From contig JAILPB010000012.1 in assembly GCA_024690485.1 (NCBI GenBank), forward strand, positions 1 through 53,048: a DNA stretch of 53,048 bases, written 5' to 3'. The position numbers and the translations under genes are program-made. Within the stretch, counting starts at the first letter, position 1. The number at the start of each line of letters is the position of its first letter. Below the pieces are notes generated by a model. That model had not been told where the DNA came from, searched no databases, and saw nothing but the letters and a program-made list of their open reading frames with translations. Positions 1 to 9,315 of the stretch are shown in pieces. The DNA is from Butyrivibrio sp. Lineage in GTDB: Bacteria; Bacillota; Clostridia; Lachnospirales; Lachnospiraceae.

Positions 1-31
1 AGTATTTTATTTAGAAGGAGTATAGACAACA

Positions 32-1018
32 ATGAAGAAATTCATACTTAAACGTCTACTCATATCAGTAGTTTTATTGTTTTTCGTATCAATGATCATT
101 TATACGATCATGAGATGTATGCCTACATCATACGTTGAACAACAGGCTATGGCTTTATCTACGAAGCCCGGCGCTAAAAGCTATTCAGAATGGGTGGAAC
201 AGCTCAATGCACAATATGGTCTGGACACGGGGGTAATCCAGGGCTACTTTAAGTGGGCATCAAAGGCAATTATGCTTGATTTCGGCGATTCATGGTATTG
301 GAATCAGCCTGTATTACAGAAGTTTAGTAGTGTAATCTGGTATTCATTTGCACTTGGTCTCGTAACATTTATTTTGGAAATTATAATCGCTATACCTGCA
401 GGTGTGGCCGCTGCGAGAAGACAGTATTCCGCAACTGACTATACTGTTACGGTTATCGCACTTATCGGAATTTCACTTCCGAGCTTTTTCTTTGCGACGA
501 TTTTGAAGTATATATTATCAGTTAAACTTGGCTGGCTTGATCTTTACGGTATCGTAGGCAGATTCCACGAGAGCTATTCATCAACAGGTAAGCTTCTTGA
601 TATGGCTCGTCATATGATCATGCCTGTAATTACACTTACAGTTGTAAGCGTTGGTTCACTTATGCGTTACACAAGAACCAACATGCTTGAAGTTTTGAAT
701 GCTGATTATATTCGTACTGCAAGGGCAAAGGGTCTTTCAGAGGATAGAGTTGTTAACTATCATGCTTTCAGAAATACACTTATTCCGATTGTTACACTTC
801 TCGGCGGATCACTTCCGGGACTTTTCAGTGGTGCTATGATCACTGAGACTTTGTTCCAGATCCCCGGTATCGGATATACATCATACCAGTGCGTAGTACA
901 GGGCGATATTCCTTTCGTTATGTTCTACATGGTATTTATGGCAGTATTGATCCTTTTGGGCAACCTCATCGCTGATATTCTCTATGCGGTAGTTGACCCG
1001 AGAGTAAGAGTAAACTAA
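32..1018 (+). CDS. oppB: Oligopeptide ABC transporter permease OppB
   Basis: Inner-membrane permease of a peptide importer (BPD_transp_1 family) and the first of four oppBCDF genes. The 328-residue length is normal for OppB. A first membrane helix lies at about residues 8-28, followed by an extracytoplasmic stretch with the family-typical sequence LNAQYGLDTG, then five more helices. The cytoplasmic EAA loop that docks on the ATPases is at about 226-253 (DYIRTARAKGLSEDRVVNYH, then FRNTLIP). The ribosome binding site AGAAGGAG sits 11 nt before the ATG. The substrate-binding protein gene is not in the window and probably lies just left of it. Substrate class (peptides rather than nickel or other solutes) is inferred from family resemblance only. 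Confidence 0.9.
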   Translation: MKKFILKRLLISVVLLFFVSMIIYTIMRCMPTSYVEQQAMALSTKPGAKSYSEWVEQLNAQYGLDTGVIQGYFKWASKAIMLDFGDSWYWNQPVLQKFSSVIWYSFALGLVTFILEIIIAIPAGVAAARRQYSATDYTVTVIALIGISLPSFFFATILKYILSVKLGWLDLYGIVGRFHESYSSTGKLLDMARHMIMPVITLTVVSVGSLMRYTRTNMLEVLNADYIRTARAKGLSEDRVVNYHAFRNTLIPIVTLLGGSLPGLFSGAMITETLFQIPGIGYTSYQCVVQGDIPFVMFYMVFMAVLILLGNLIADILYAVVDPRVRVN

Positions 1019-1036
1019 GGAAAGGAGGCGGATTAG

Positions 1037-2716
1037 ATGTCAGAAGAAAAGAAAAACGACGTTAAAAAAGAAGAGATGCATCTTGATGATGCCAACAGAG
1101 TCCGTGTCCTGTCTCCCGGAATGATGGTTCTGAAGAGATTCCTTAGAAACAGACTTGCTATCGTTGGTATGGTTATCATTGTTTGCATGTTCCTTTTTGC
1201 ATTTGTTGGCGGAGCACTTTATCCCTATTCAGAGAGCCAGGTGTTCTACAAGACAGAGCAGGTTATGAAGGATTTTGCAGGAGCTACAGTAATTGATCAG
1301 CTCCAGTTCCAGACAGCTGAAGGCGTAACACTTCCTTCAGATATTAACTCTAAGGCACTTATTGCAGCATCCAAGAAAGAGTATGTTTTCCAGACTCGTG
1401 ACGGTCAGATGATCGGTATGGCACCTGCTGCAGAGAATTCAGATATTTATCTTATCTATTCACTTGAGCCTGCACAGATTTTCCTTAAGGGCAACAAAGA
1501 GTTTGACGCTGCACTTGAAGCAGGTAGAGCTGACTTTGAGAAAGACGGTAAGATCTACATGTTCAACGGTACTGATTTCAAGGCTGATGTATATGAGGCT
1601 ACAGAGCTTGCTGTTGCAAGTATGAGATCATTTACCGGTTACAGCAAGGATACAAAGTTCTCTTATGACTTCTACAGAAACGCTCTTATAGCTGTTGCTA
1701 CAGGTGCTGCATCATTTGAGGCTGACAGCACAAAGTATACTGTTAATGATGAAGGCCTTATAGAAGCAAACGGTGAAGGTTATGCCGTTGTTTCAAACAT
1801 GAACTTTAATGCAATCGATCCCGGAACATTCCTCGATCCTGCATATAAGGCTGCAGCTCTTGAAGCATTCGAAGCTCAGGGTAATTCAGGTTCTTTCGAG
1901 TATCCTGATGTTGATGGAAACATGGTTGAATATGATTTTGAAGTTAAGACAGGTCAGTACACAATTAAGAAGTTCCAGGAGACAAGACTTATCGATATTT
2001 ATGCTGCTCCTTCCAAGGCTCACCTTGTAGGAACAGATGCTAACGGCATGGACCTTCTGGCTCGTCTTATGTATGGTGGACGTATTTCACTGCTTATCGG
2101 ATTTGTAGTTATCTTTATCGAAGTATTTATCGGTATGGTAATCGGTGGTGTTGCCGGATTCTTCGGTGGCTGGGTAGACAATCTCCTCATGAGACTTGTT
2201 GACGTAGTTTACTGTATTCCTGCCATGCCTCTTTACCTGATCCTTGGTTCAATCATGGACTACTATCAGGCAAGCCCCAGAGCAAGAATTTATCTTCTCT
2301 GCGTAGTTATGGCGGTTATCGGTTGGGTAGGAATTGCCCGTATCGTAAGAGGTCAGATCCTTTCACTTCGTGAGCAGGAGTTCATGGTAGCTGCTGAAGC
2401 TCTTGGTATCAGCACATACCGTAGAATTTTCAAGCACCTTATACCTAACGTAATTCCTCAGCTTATCGTATTTGCAAGTATGGGTCTTGGTGAGGTTATC
2501 CTTTCAGAGGCTTCACTTTCCTTCCTTGGTCTTGGTATCAAGTACCCTGCTGCTTCATGGGGAAGTATCATAAATGCGGTTAACGATTCATACGTTATGA
2601 CCAATTACTTATTCGTATGGCTTCCTGCAGGAACATTTATCCTTCTTACAGTTCTTGCATTTAACTTTATAGGTGATGGTCTTCGTGATGCATTTGATCC
2701 TAAGATGAAGAGGTAA
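1037..2716 (+). CDS. oppC: Oligopeptide ABC transporter permease OppC with large extracytoplasmic insertion
   Basis: Second permease of the importer. It begins 18 nt after oppB behind GGAGG. Typical OppC proteins are about 300 residues; this one has 559. The first membrane helix is at about 40-60. The conserved permease core resumes near residue 326 (SKAHLVGTDANGMDLLARL, matching the usual GTDxxGRDxLSR motif), with the EAA loop at about 452-475 (EFMVAAEALGISTYRRIF). Residues about 70-325 therefore form an extra domain on the outer face, rich in acidic and aromatic residues and without membrane helices. Codon use looks like that of its neighbours and the reading frame is intact. The insert may contact the binding protein or the cell wall; its fold was not recognised. 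Confidence 0.88.
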   Translation: MSEEKKNDVKKEEMHLDDANRVRVLSPGMMVLKRFLRNRLAIVGMVIIVCMFLFAFVGGALYPYSESQVFYKTEQVMKDFAGATVIDQLQFQTAEGVTLPSDINSKALIAASKKEYVFQTRDGQMIGMAPAAENSDIYLIYSLEPAQIFLKGNKEFDAALEAGRADFEKDGKIYMFNGTDFKADVYEATELAVASMRSFTGYSKDTKFSYDFYRNALIAVATGAASFEADSTKYTVNDEGLIEANGEGYAVVSNMNFNAIDPGTFLDPAYKAAALEAFEAQGNSGSFEYPDVDGNMVEYDFEVKTGQYTIKKFQETRLIDIYAAPSKAHLVGTDANGMDLLARLMYGGRISLLIGFVVIFIEVFIGMVIGGVAGFFGGWVDNLLMRLVDVVYCIPAMPLYLILGSIMDYYQASPRARIYLLCVVMAVIGWVGIARIVRGQILSLREQEFMVAAEALGISTYRRIFKHLIPNVIPQLIVFASMGLGEVILSEASLSFLGLGIKYPAASWGSIINAVNDSYVMTNYLFVWLPAGTFILLTVLAFNFIGDGLRDAFDPKMKR

Positions 2717-2727
2717 GGAGATTTAAA

Positions 2728-3888
2728 ATGGCAAAGAATTCAAACTACATCTCTGCTAAAGAGTCAAGACGAATCTCCAAAGAGAATCGTAAGATCACAT
2801 CAGAGATTGAGAAAAAGAGAAATAGAAAGCATATTCCTGAAAGCGAATATGTTACTAAGATGAAGAATCCTGATAACTGTGTTGAGTTTGACAATGTACA
2901 TACATATTTCTTCACAGATATAGGAACAGTTAAGGCTGTAGACGGTGTATCCTTCGAAGTTCCCCAGGGAAAGACAGTAGGTATCGTTGGTGAGTCAGGC
3001 TGTGGTAAGTCTGTTACCAGCCTTTCACTTATGCAGCTCGTTCAGAGACCTTCAGGACAGACAGTAGAAGGTGAGATCCGTTTCAATGACGGTGAGAGAA
3101 CAATAAACGTAGTTAATGCACCTGCTTCAGCTATGCAGAAGCTTCGCGGAAATAAGATGTCAATGATCTTCCAGGAGCCCATGACATCACTTAATCCTGT
3201 ATTTAGAATCGGAGCTCAGGTAGATGAGGTTATCGCTCTTCACAATCCTGAGATGACACCTGAGCAGGTTAAGGCTAGAACAATTGAGATGCTTCAGATG
3301 GTTGGTATTGCCAACAAAGAGGGTGTATACAACATGTATCCTCACGAGCTCTCAGGTGGTATGAGACAGCGTATTATGATCGCTATGGCTCTTGCCTGCG
3401 ACCCTAAGCTTATCATCGCTGATGAGCCTACAACAGCTCTTGATGTTACTATCCAGGCTCAGATTCTTGACCTTCTTAGAAACCTTAAGGACAAGATCAA
3501 CTCATCAATCATGCTTATCACACACGACCTTGGTGTTGTTGCTGAGATGGCTGATTATGTTGTAGTTATGTATGCAGGACGTGTTATCGAGAAAGGTACT
3601 GCAAGAGAGATATTCAAGGATCCCAGACATCCTTACACAATCGGTCTTATGAAATCAAAGCCCGTTGTTGGTAAGCACGTGGATAAGCTTTACAATATCC
3701 CCGGAAACGTACCTAATCCTATCGATATGCCGGATTACTGCTATTTCAAAGACAGATGTGAAATGTGCGTAGAGAAATGCTCAGGAAAGTATCCTAAGGT
3801 ATACAAGGTTTCTCCTACACATGAAGTTAGCTGCTACAGATGCGAAGATATCGCAAAAGATGAAACTAAGGAAGGAGGTGCTAACTAA
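2728..3888 (+). CDS. oppD: Oligopeptide ABC transporter ATPase OppD
   Basis: One of the two ATPases driving peptide import. Walker A GESGCGKS is at 88-95, the signature LSGGMRQR at 208-215, Walker B LIIADEP at 228-234, and the H-loop is in LITHDLGV. The first 50 residues are a charged extension ahead of the ABC domain. The C-terminal oligopeptide/dipeptide domain carries a cysteine group (C338, C344, C347, C351, C369, C372); in some OppD/DppD proteins such cysteines hold an iron-sulfur cluster, which is plausible here in an anaerobe but not shown. The gene starts 11 nt after oppC with AAGGAG, and its TAA overlaps the oppF ATG by one base (TAATG), so translation is probably coupled. Confidence 0.93.
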   Translation: MAKNSNYISAKESRRISKENRKITSEIEKKRNRKHIPESEYVTKMKNPDNCVEFDNVHTYFFTDIGTVKAVDGVSFEVPQGKTVGIVGESGCGKSVTSLSLMQLVQRPSGQTVEGEIRFNDGERTINVVNAPASAMQKLRGNKMSMIFQEPMTSLNPVFRIGAQVDEVIALHNPEMTPEQVKARTIEMLQMVGIANKEGVYNMYPHELSGGMRQRIMIAMALACDPKLIIADEPTTALDVTIQAQILDLLRNLKDKINSSIMLITHDLGVVAEMADYVVVMYAGRVIEKGTAREIFKDPRHPYTIGLMKSKPVVGKHVDKLYNIPGNVPNPIDMPDYCYFKDRCEMCVEKCSGKYPKVYKVSPTHEVSCYRCEDIAKDETKEGGAN

Positions 3889-4862
3889 TGAGCGACAACA
3901 TTCTTGAAGTAAAGCACCTTAAGAAATACTTCCCAATTAAGGGTGGATTCTTTGGCGGAGTTACAGGAAATGTAAAGGCTGTTGATGATGTTAGCTTTTC
4001 AATCCCTCGCGGAACAACCATGGGTCTCGTTGGTGAGTCAGGTTGTGGTAAGTCAACAACAGGTAGAACAATCCTTAGACTTATAGAGAAAACAGAAGGT
4101 GATATTCTTTTCAACGGAGAGGATATCAGCAAGTATGATAAGAAGAAGCTTCGTGAGCTTCGTACAAAGATGCAGATCATCTTCCAGGATCCCTACTCAT
4201 CACTTTCACCTCGTCTTCCTATCGGTGAGATCATTGGTGAAGCGGTTCGTGAGCACGGTCTTGTTTCCAAGGAAGAATTTGATGATTACGTAACTGAGAT
4301 TATGAAGGAGTGTGGCCTTCAGCCTTATCACAAGGATCGTTATCCTCACGAGTTCTCAGGTGGACAGAGACAGCGTATCTGTATCGCAAGAGCTCTTGCG
4401 GTTAAGCCTGAGTTCGTAGTATGTGATGAGCCTGTATCAGCCCTTGACGTTTCTATCCAGGCACAGATCATCAACCTTCTTAAAGATCTTCAGGAGAAGA
4501 ACAACCTTACATATCTGTTCATCTCTCACGATCTTTCAGTAGTTGAGCATATCTCTGATGCAGTCGGAGTTATGTACCTTGGAAACCTTGTTGAGACAGG
4601 TAAGACAGAGGATATTTTCGCAAATCCTCTTCATCCTTACACAAAGGCACTTTTTAGTGCTATTCCTATGCCTGATCCGGATATCAAGAAGGAGAGAGTT
4701 CTTCTTGAAGGTGATATTCCTTCACCTGCTAATCCGCCTAAGGGATGTAAGTTCCATACAAGATGTCCTCATTGCATGGATTGCTGTAAAGAAGTAGAGC
4801 CTGCAGCTAAGGATATGGGCAACGGACATGTTGTAAGATGTCATCTTTACGACAATAAATAA
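3888..4862 (+). CDS. oppF: Oligopeptide ABC transporter ATPase OppF
   Basis: Partner ATPase of OppD. Walker A GESGCGKS is at 49-56, the signature FSGGQRQR at 156-163, Walker B FVVCDEP at 176-182 and the H-loop in FISHDLSV. The 324-residue length is normal. The C-terminal domain again has clustered cysteines (KGCKFHTRCPHCMDCC region, then VVRCH), as in OppD. The start codon overlaps the oppD stop and the strong AAGGAGG lies inside the end of oppD. The gene is last in the operon and is followed by a hairpin terminator. Confidence 0.93.
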   Translation: MSDNILEVKHLKKYFPIKGGFFGGVTGNVKAVDDVSFSIPRGTTMGLVGESGCGKSTTGRTILRLIEKTEGDILFNGEDISKYDKKKLRELRTKMQIIFQDPYSSLSPRLPIGEIIGEAVREHGLVSKEEFDDYVTEIMKECGLQPYHKDRYPHEFSGGQRQRICIARALAVKPEFVVCDEPVSALDVSIQAQIINLLKDLQEKNNLTYLFISHDLSVVEHISDAVGVMYLGNLVETGKTEDIFANPLHPYTKALFSAIPMPDPDIKKERVLLEGDIPSPANPPKGCKFHTRCPHCMDCCKEVEPAAKDMGNGHVVRCHLYDNK

Positions 4863-4868
4863 GACTTT

Positions 4869-4896
4869 AAAACCCTCGTCTTCGGATGAGGGTTTT
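4869..4896 (+). terminator. Intrinsic terminator of the opp operon (probably bidirectional)
   Basis: The arm AAAACCCTCGTC and the arm GATGAGGGTTTT pair around a TTCG tetraloop, ending in a T-run. Read on the minus strand the same hairpin also ends in TTTT, so it can also stop the convergent ABC permease gene that ends at 4949. Confidence 0.88.
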
Positions 4897-4948
4897 CTGT
4901 GCTATCAACCTGTTTTGGCGGGTTTCTGTATGAACGTTCAAGAAGTCA

Positions 4949-7660
4949 TCACTTTATATCTTTGAGATTTAGGCGACTGACGTTCTTCATCGCCTTGGCA
5001 TATATGCAAAACGTAAATATTGACGTTATAAGGGCGCCTAAAACGCAGGAAGGTATATTTGGTGTCCGGATGAACATAAGGTGCACCTGCTCCATATTTC
5101 GAAGAATTCCGGCTACTATGATGGCTCCAAGGATAACCCCAAGGATTATACCTAGAGAAGTGGTAAATAGAACTTCCCTTATAGCGTAGCCTATGGTCTC
5201 TTTTATGGTGAAACCATTTATTCTCATGATAGTAAGCTCGGTATGCTTGGACAGGAGGTACATGTTTGCCAGATTAAGCAGAACAAACATGCTCATGATA
5301 CCGGATAATACAATGAGAAGCCCGATTACGAGGTTAAGCACCACAAGAAGATTCTCAAAGTTAGCCATAAGCTCTGATGCAGCCTGGTAGGATTCAAATC
5401 CTTTCACGTCTGATATTTTATCTACAAATTCTGTCTCTGATTCGGGATTTTTATATCTTACAAAAAAAGCATTATCCTCAAAGGTATCAGAAAGAACTTC
5501 TTCATAGTAGGATTTTGAGATGACGGTATAGCGTCCTATGTTATTTCGCATAATGCCACTGATTGTGACGTTGTGCTTATATCCCATATCATCAACGATG
5601 GAAATAACATCACCTTTTTTCAGGCTATACATCTCAGAAAGTCTTGTGGAAATAACAATTCCATCCCTGATGCCTTGCTCTTCGGCTATGCTCTTCCCGG
5701 TTTTGGTATCAAGAATCGGTCTGTAGGATGACAGGGATTTAAGGTCATCAGAGATCAGAAGCTCTGTGTATTCCATTGTGTCATCCACATAGAGGCTGCT
5801 GTGAGCATTGTAAAAAGAGAAGCCTTCAGCATCTTCTTTCGAGATGATTTTTTCTATATCTTTATAAACCGAATTTGAGAGAGATGAGTTTATCTTTATT
5901 TTTCCATCATATTTTGTATAGATTTCCATCTGAGCATTTAGAGCGCCCATGATGTTATTACGAAGGGAAAAGCCTATGACCACAAGGGAGCAGCAGCCAG
6001 CAACGCTTATTATGGTAACCATAACCCTTACTATGTCAGAGCGCATGTTAAGAAGGATCATTCTGTTATAAAGAGATAACCTTTTAAGAAAAGGATTCGA
6101 CTCTATAGCCTTACTTCTGCCCTTTGGAACTTTGGGAGTCATGAGCTTTTTAGCGGACTCCTTAAGAAGCTGTGAGCAGGAAAAATAAATGGACAGGTAA
6201 GCCACAAGTATAGCGATTATAAAGGTGATGACGGTGGGAATGGGCGGAGCCACTGTGGGGAATAGACCAAATATAAAGTGATCTGCATAGCCAAGGCCCA
6301 CAACTGTTTCGATTATAAAGGCTGAAAGCATGATCCCTGTGATTATTCCAAGAATGGATGAGGAGAGGCCAAACATAAGATACTTGCTAAAGATTTCTCC
6401 TGTGTACATTCCAAGGGCCTTCGATACACCTATGAGAGTGCGCTGCTCAAGAACCATTCGTGAAAGGGACGCAAATATGACCATAATCGCAATGACGACG
6501 AATAGTGAGGAGAATGATGTGTTTAGGCTTCGTAGATTTTCTGAGTTGTTTTTTAAGTAAACAAAATCAAGGCATGAATTCCTGTTAAACACATACCACA
6601 CACACTCGCCCTTAGACAATAATGTGTCATAGCTTTTCTGGGTATCGGCCACCTTTTTCAAGGCGTTTTCATAGGACTTCTCTGCATCCTCTGCATCCTT
6701 AACCTGCTGATCGGCAGTTTTATACTCTGAAGGGTCTTCTGAAATAATTACGGATAGCATATTTGACATGTCAGCCATTACCTGACCTGTTTTACTTTGC
6801 ATAGATGAGGTCATTCTGCCTGCCAGATCTACCATTCCTTTTGCCTGCTTTAGATCCTTTTTACTGTCTTCTATCTGATCCTTAAGGAAAGAGAGGTGTT
6901 TTTCATATCTGTAGGGAGACCTGATTTCGCCAAGGCTTTCCAGGGTATCCACATATTTGTCTGCATCTTCGAAGTATTTCTCATCAAAAAGAGAGCCATA
7001 TTTTTTCTTATCAAAAGTTATATTTACAAGAGGGTAGCAGTTGTCGAACTTTTCAAGTTCAAAGGCAGAAGTATCAACAAGCATGCAATAGGTCTCGTCA
7101 AGGTCGTGGCTTATGTGATCTGAGTGGACAAAGGTGCCGGTTACGGTAAATTTATCTTCAGATACTTCGTGAAGTTCTTCTCCGTATTTATCCTCTACGG
7201 AGATCACGTCACCAATCATTAGTGACATGTCATCAGCTATGTTTTCTTCTACCACGCATTCCTTGGAGTTTTCTGGGAGCCGTCCAGACTTTAGAATAGG
7301 CAGGTCGATGTTTTTTGGAACAGACAGTATCATTATGTTCTTGGATTCAGAGTCAGACAGGAGTCTTCCAAAAACCCTGTACTGGCCTTCAACCTGGTTT
7401 ATGCCTGGGGTGTTCTTTATTTCTTCAATATCCTCTTTGGACAAAAGACAGTTGGATGTTATCTGAATATCGCGGAAATTTGTGGATTTATAGATGTTTT
7501 CGCCTGCAGATCCAAGGCCATAGGCAGAATAAGTAAGCCCTAAGTAAGCGGCTACTGCGAAAGAAGATATTACGATTATGGACAGCCATGATATTAGCTG
7601 CTTTTTGATATTCCTTACGGAGTCGGTAAATCGTATTTTCTTCATAGACTTTGTTACCAT
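4949..7660 (-). CDS. MacB/FtsX-type ABC transporter permease
   Basis: Large integral membrane protein (903 residues) of the FtsX/MacB permease family, which usually expels peptides or lipophilic compounds or acts on the envelope, rather than importing. One helix lies at about 22-44, followed by a long extracytoplasmic periplasmic-core-like domain with a predicted coiled coil near 255-345. Three helices (about 385-402, 425-450, 475-495) form the first FtsX unit. A second unit has a helix near 550-570, an extracytoplasmic domain and three C-terminal helices. This two-unit layout is common in Firmicutes transporters of 800-1100 residues. The ATG at 7660 overlaps the end of the ATPase gene by 7 nt, so the two genes form one operon. 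Substrate unknown. Confidence 0.85.
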   Translation of the reverse strand: MVTKSMKKIRFTDSVRNIKKQLISWLSIIVISSFAVAAYLGLTYSAYGLGSAGENIYKSTNFRDIQITSNCLLSKEDIEEIKNTPGINQVEGQYRVFGRLLSDSESKNIMILSVPKNIDLPILKSGRLPENSKECVVEENIADDMSLMIGDVISVEDKYGEELHEVSEDKFTVTGTFVHSDHISHDLDETYCMLVDTSAFELEKFDNCYPLVNITFDKKKYGSLFDEKYFEDADKYVDTLESLGEIRSPYRYEKHLSFLKDQIEDSKKDLKQAKGMVDLAGRMTSSMQSKTGQVMADMSNMLSVIISEDPSEYKTADQQVKDAEDAEKSYENALKKVADTQKSYDTLLSKGECVWYVFNRNSCLDFVYLKNNSENLRSLNTSFSSLFVVIAIMVIFASLSRMVLEQRTLIGVSKALGMYTGEIFSKYLMFGLSSSILGIITGIMLSAFIIETVVGLGYADHFIFGLFPTVAPPIPTVITFIIAILVAYLSIYFSCSQLLKESAKKLMTPKVPKGRSKAIESNPFLKRLSLYNRMILLNMRSDIVRVMVTIISVAGCCSLVVIGFSLRNNIMGALNAQMEIYTKYDGKIKINSSLSNSVYKDIEKIISKEDAEGFSFYNAHSSLYVDDTMEYTELLISDDLKSLSSYRPILDTKTGKSIAEEQGIRDGIVISTRLSEMYSLKKGDVISIVDDMGYKHNVTISGIMRNNIGRYTVISKSYYEEVLSDTFEDNAFFVRYKNPESETEFVDKISDVKGFESYQAASELMANFENLLVVLNLVIGLLIVLSGIMSMFVLLNLANMYLLSKHTELTIMRINGFTIKETIGYAIREVLFTTSLGIILGVILGAIIVAGILRNMEQVHLMFIRTPNIPSCVLGALITSIFTFCIYAKAMKNVSRLNLKDIK

Positions 7661-8370
7661 GAAAGCTCAGATGCCGGAACCGGATTTTCGTTAACCATGA
7701 TCTTATCCAGCTGGCCATCTTTTATCTTAAATATCCTGTTTGCCATTCTGGCTATCTCATTATTATGAGTGACCATGACAACAGTAGTTTTTTCCTGTTT
7801 TACTATAGATTCAAAAACCTGAAGTACTTCAATGCTGGTGGTGTAATCAAGGGCAGCGGTGGGTTCGTCAGCCAAAATAAGTTTTGGATTTTTGCATAGA
7901 GCTCTGGCAATTGATACGCGCTGCTGCTGACCTCCACTCATCTGTGAGGGGTAATTGTTTTTTCGCTCTGATAACCCCACAAGGTCAAGAGCTTTCTCAG
8001 CATCCATGGCATTGGGTATTAGTTCCGCAATAAACGCCACGTTTTCAAGGGCAGTCAGATTGGGCATCAGGTGATAATCCTGGAAAACAAATCCGATAAA
8101 ACCTCGCCTGTATGCAGTAAGATCTTCGTTTGTAGGGTGGGAAAAATCTTTACCTTCGATGTAGATGTTGCCATTAGATAGATGATCCATGCCGCCAATA
8201 ATGTTCAGAATAGTGGTTTTTCCGCAACCGCTCTCACCAAGGATCGCAACAAACTCGCCCTGGTATATATCAAATGAGATGGCTTTCAGCGCTTCAAGCT
8301 TTCCATCGCCTGTTTTAAATTCTCTGGTGACATCTTTTAGGGATATCAGTACATTATTTTCACTACTCAT
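7654..8370 (-). CDS. LolD/MacB-type ABC transporter ATPase
   Basis: ATPase for the adjoining FtsX-type permease. From the chosen ATG it has 238 residues, the usual LolD size. It has Walker A GESGCGKT, the Q-loop in FVFQDYHLMP, the signature MSGGQQQR, Walker B LILADEPTAALD and the switch histidine in MVTHNNE. An upstream GTG at 8457 would add a cysteine- and tyrosine-rich stretch without family resemblance, so the ATG at 8370 (protein start MSSENNVL) is preferred; its AGG ribosome binding site is weak. The AT-rich gap to the divergent gene at 8552 should hold the promoters of both. Confidence 0.9.
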   Translation of the reverse strand: MSSENNVLISLKDVTREFKTGDGKLEALKAISFDIYQGEFVAILGESGCGKTTILNIIGGMDHLSNGNIYIEGKDFSHPTNEDLTAYRRGFIGFVFQDYHLMPNLTALENVAFIAELIPNAMDAEKALDLVGLSERKNNYPSQMSGGQQQRVSIARALCKNPKLILADEPTAALDYTTSIEVLQVFESIVKQEKTTVVMVTHNNEIARMANRIFKIKDGQLDKIMVNENPVPASELSW

Positions 8371-8465
8371 AACACAGAACCTATATGGATAACAGAAAGC
8401 GCTATAAAAACGCCTGAAAATCTTGCTATATAAGCAAATTAAACATAAAGAGTTCACATCTTAAA

Positions 8466-8478
8466 TATAGCATAATGC
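8466..8478. promoter_or_regulatory. Palindrome in divergent promoter region
   Basis: TAGCATAATGCTA is a near-perfect 13-bp palindrome in the AT-rich divergent gap between the ABC ATPase (minus) and the zinc-ribbon protein (plus). It could be an operator for either gene. This rests on symmetry and position only. Confidence 0.25.
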
Positions 8479-8551
8479 TATAAAATCGTGTATTATGTGA
8501 ATAGTATAAACATATTAAAAAAATATAATATTTTTATGGAGGATTTTGGGA

Positions 8552-9181
8552 ATGAAATATTGTACAAATTGTGGGGAGAGCATGGAAGACAACGTTCTTG
8601 TTTGTCCTAAGTGCGGAACAGCAGTAGTAGCAGAGCAGACACCTGTAGCAGAGACACCTTCAGAGCCTCAGGCACCTCAGGCTCCTCAGATGGGAGCACC
8701 TGTAGTTGGCGGTCCTGCACCTCAGTGGCAGAATGGTCCTCAGGGAGCACCTCAGTGGCAGAACGGCCCTCAGTGGCAGAATGGTCCTCAGGGAGTACCT
8801 TACGGTCAGCCGATGCCTCAGATGCCTTCACCTACAGACCACACAGCTGAGATGGAGCAGGAAGATATCGATGACAATAGAATTTTCGGTATAATTGTAT
8901 ACTTACTTGGTTTATTCGGTGTTCTTATTGGCATTATCGCTGCTAAGGATTCAAAGTATGTTAAGTTCCACGTAAAGCAGGAATTAAAGCTTCTTGTTAC
9001 TTTCCTTTTTGTTTACTTTATAAGCTTACTTCTTTGCTGGACATTCATTGTTCCGATCGCAGGTATCATTGCAGGTATCGTACTTGCTGTTCTTAAGATC
9101 ATCGCTATTGTAAATGCATGCTGCGGTAAGGCTAAGGAAGTTCCGATCATTAGCTCACTTAAGTTCCTTGGCAAGTATTGA
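8552..9181 (+). CDS. Zinc-ribbon membrane protein with DUF4870/Tic20-like domain
   Basis: A 209-residue protein of unknown job. An N-terminal C4 zinc ribbon (CTNCGESM, then CPKCG) is followed by a proline/glutamine-rich linker (about 25-95) with repeated PQWQNGPQ units, then three membrane helices (about 115-135, 148-170, 175-192). The motif KYVKFHVKQELKLLV between the first two helices is like DUF4870/Tic20-related proteins. The start is set by GGAGGA 8 nt before the ATG; an upstream TTG overlaps the ribosome binding site and is not used. Similar zinc-ribbon plus small membrane domain proteins are common in Lachnospiraceae. A hairpin terminator follows. Confidence 0.75.
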   Translation: MKYCTNCGESMEDNVLVCPKCGTAVVAEQTPVAETPSEPQAPQAPQMGAPVVGGPAPQWQNGPQGAPQWQNGPQWQNGPQGVPYGQPMPQMPSPTDHTAEMEQEDIDDNRIFGIIVYLLGLFGVLIGIIAAKDSKYVKFHVKQELKLLVTFLFVYFISLLLCWTFIVPIAGIIAGIVLAVLKIIAIVNACCGKAKEVPIISSLKFLGKY

Positions 9182-9222
9182 TTTAGTTAATATATTTGTA
9201 AACATAGTATTAAATAAATCTG

Positions 9223-9258
9223 AAAAATCAGAGAGCGTCTCGTTCTCTGATTTTTTTT
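9223..9258 (+). terminator. Intrinsic terminator after zinc-ribbon membrane protein
   Basis: AAATCAGAGA pairs with TCTCTGATTT around a short GC-containing loop, followed by a run of T residues. Confidence 0.85.
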
Positions 9259-9271
9259 ATAAAAATTCGTG

Positions 9272-9277
9272 TATAAT
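9272..9277 (+). promoter_or_regulatory. Likely -10 element of the EAL-protein gene
   Basis: A perfect TATAAT lies just after the preceding terminator and 39 nt before the ATG of the EAL gene. No convincing -35 hexamer is present, because that position falls in the T-run of the terminator. Confidence 0.45.
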
Positions 9278-9315
9278 TGAACTATGGTTGCTGGGTAAAA
9301 AAACGGGGTGTAAAA

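Noticed and set aside
8371-8457. 29-residue N-terminal extension of the ABC ATPase from a GTG
   Set aside because: Cys/Tyr-rich and unlike the family, while the ATG at 8370 gives the normal LolD length.
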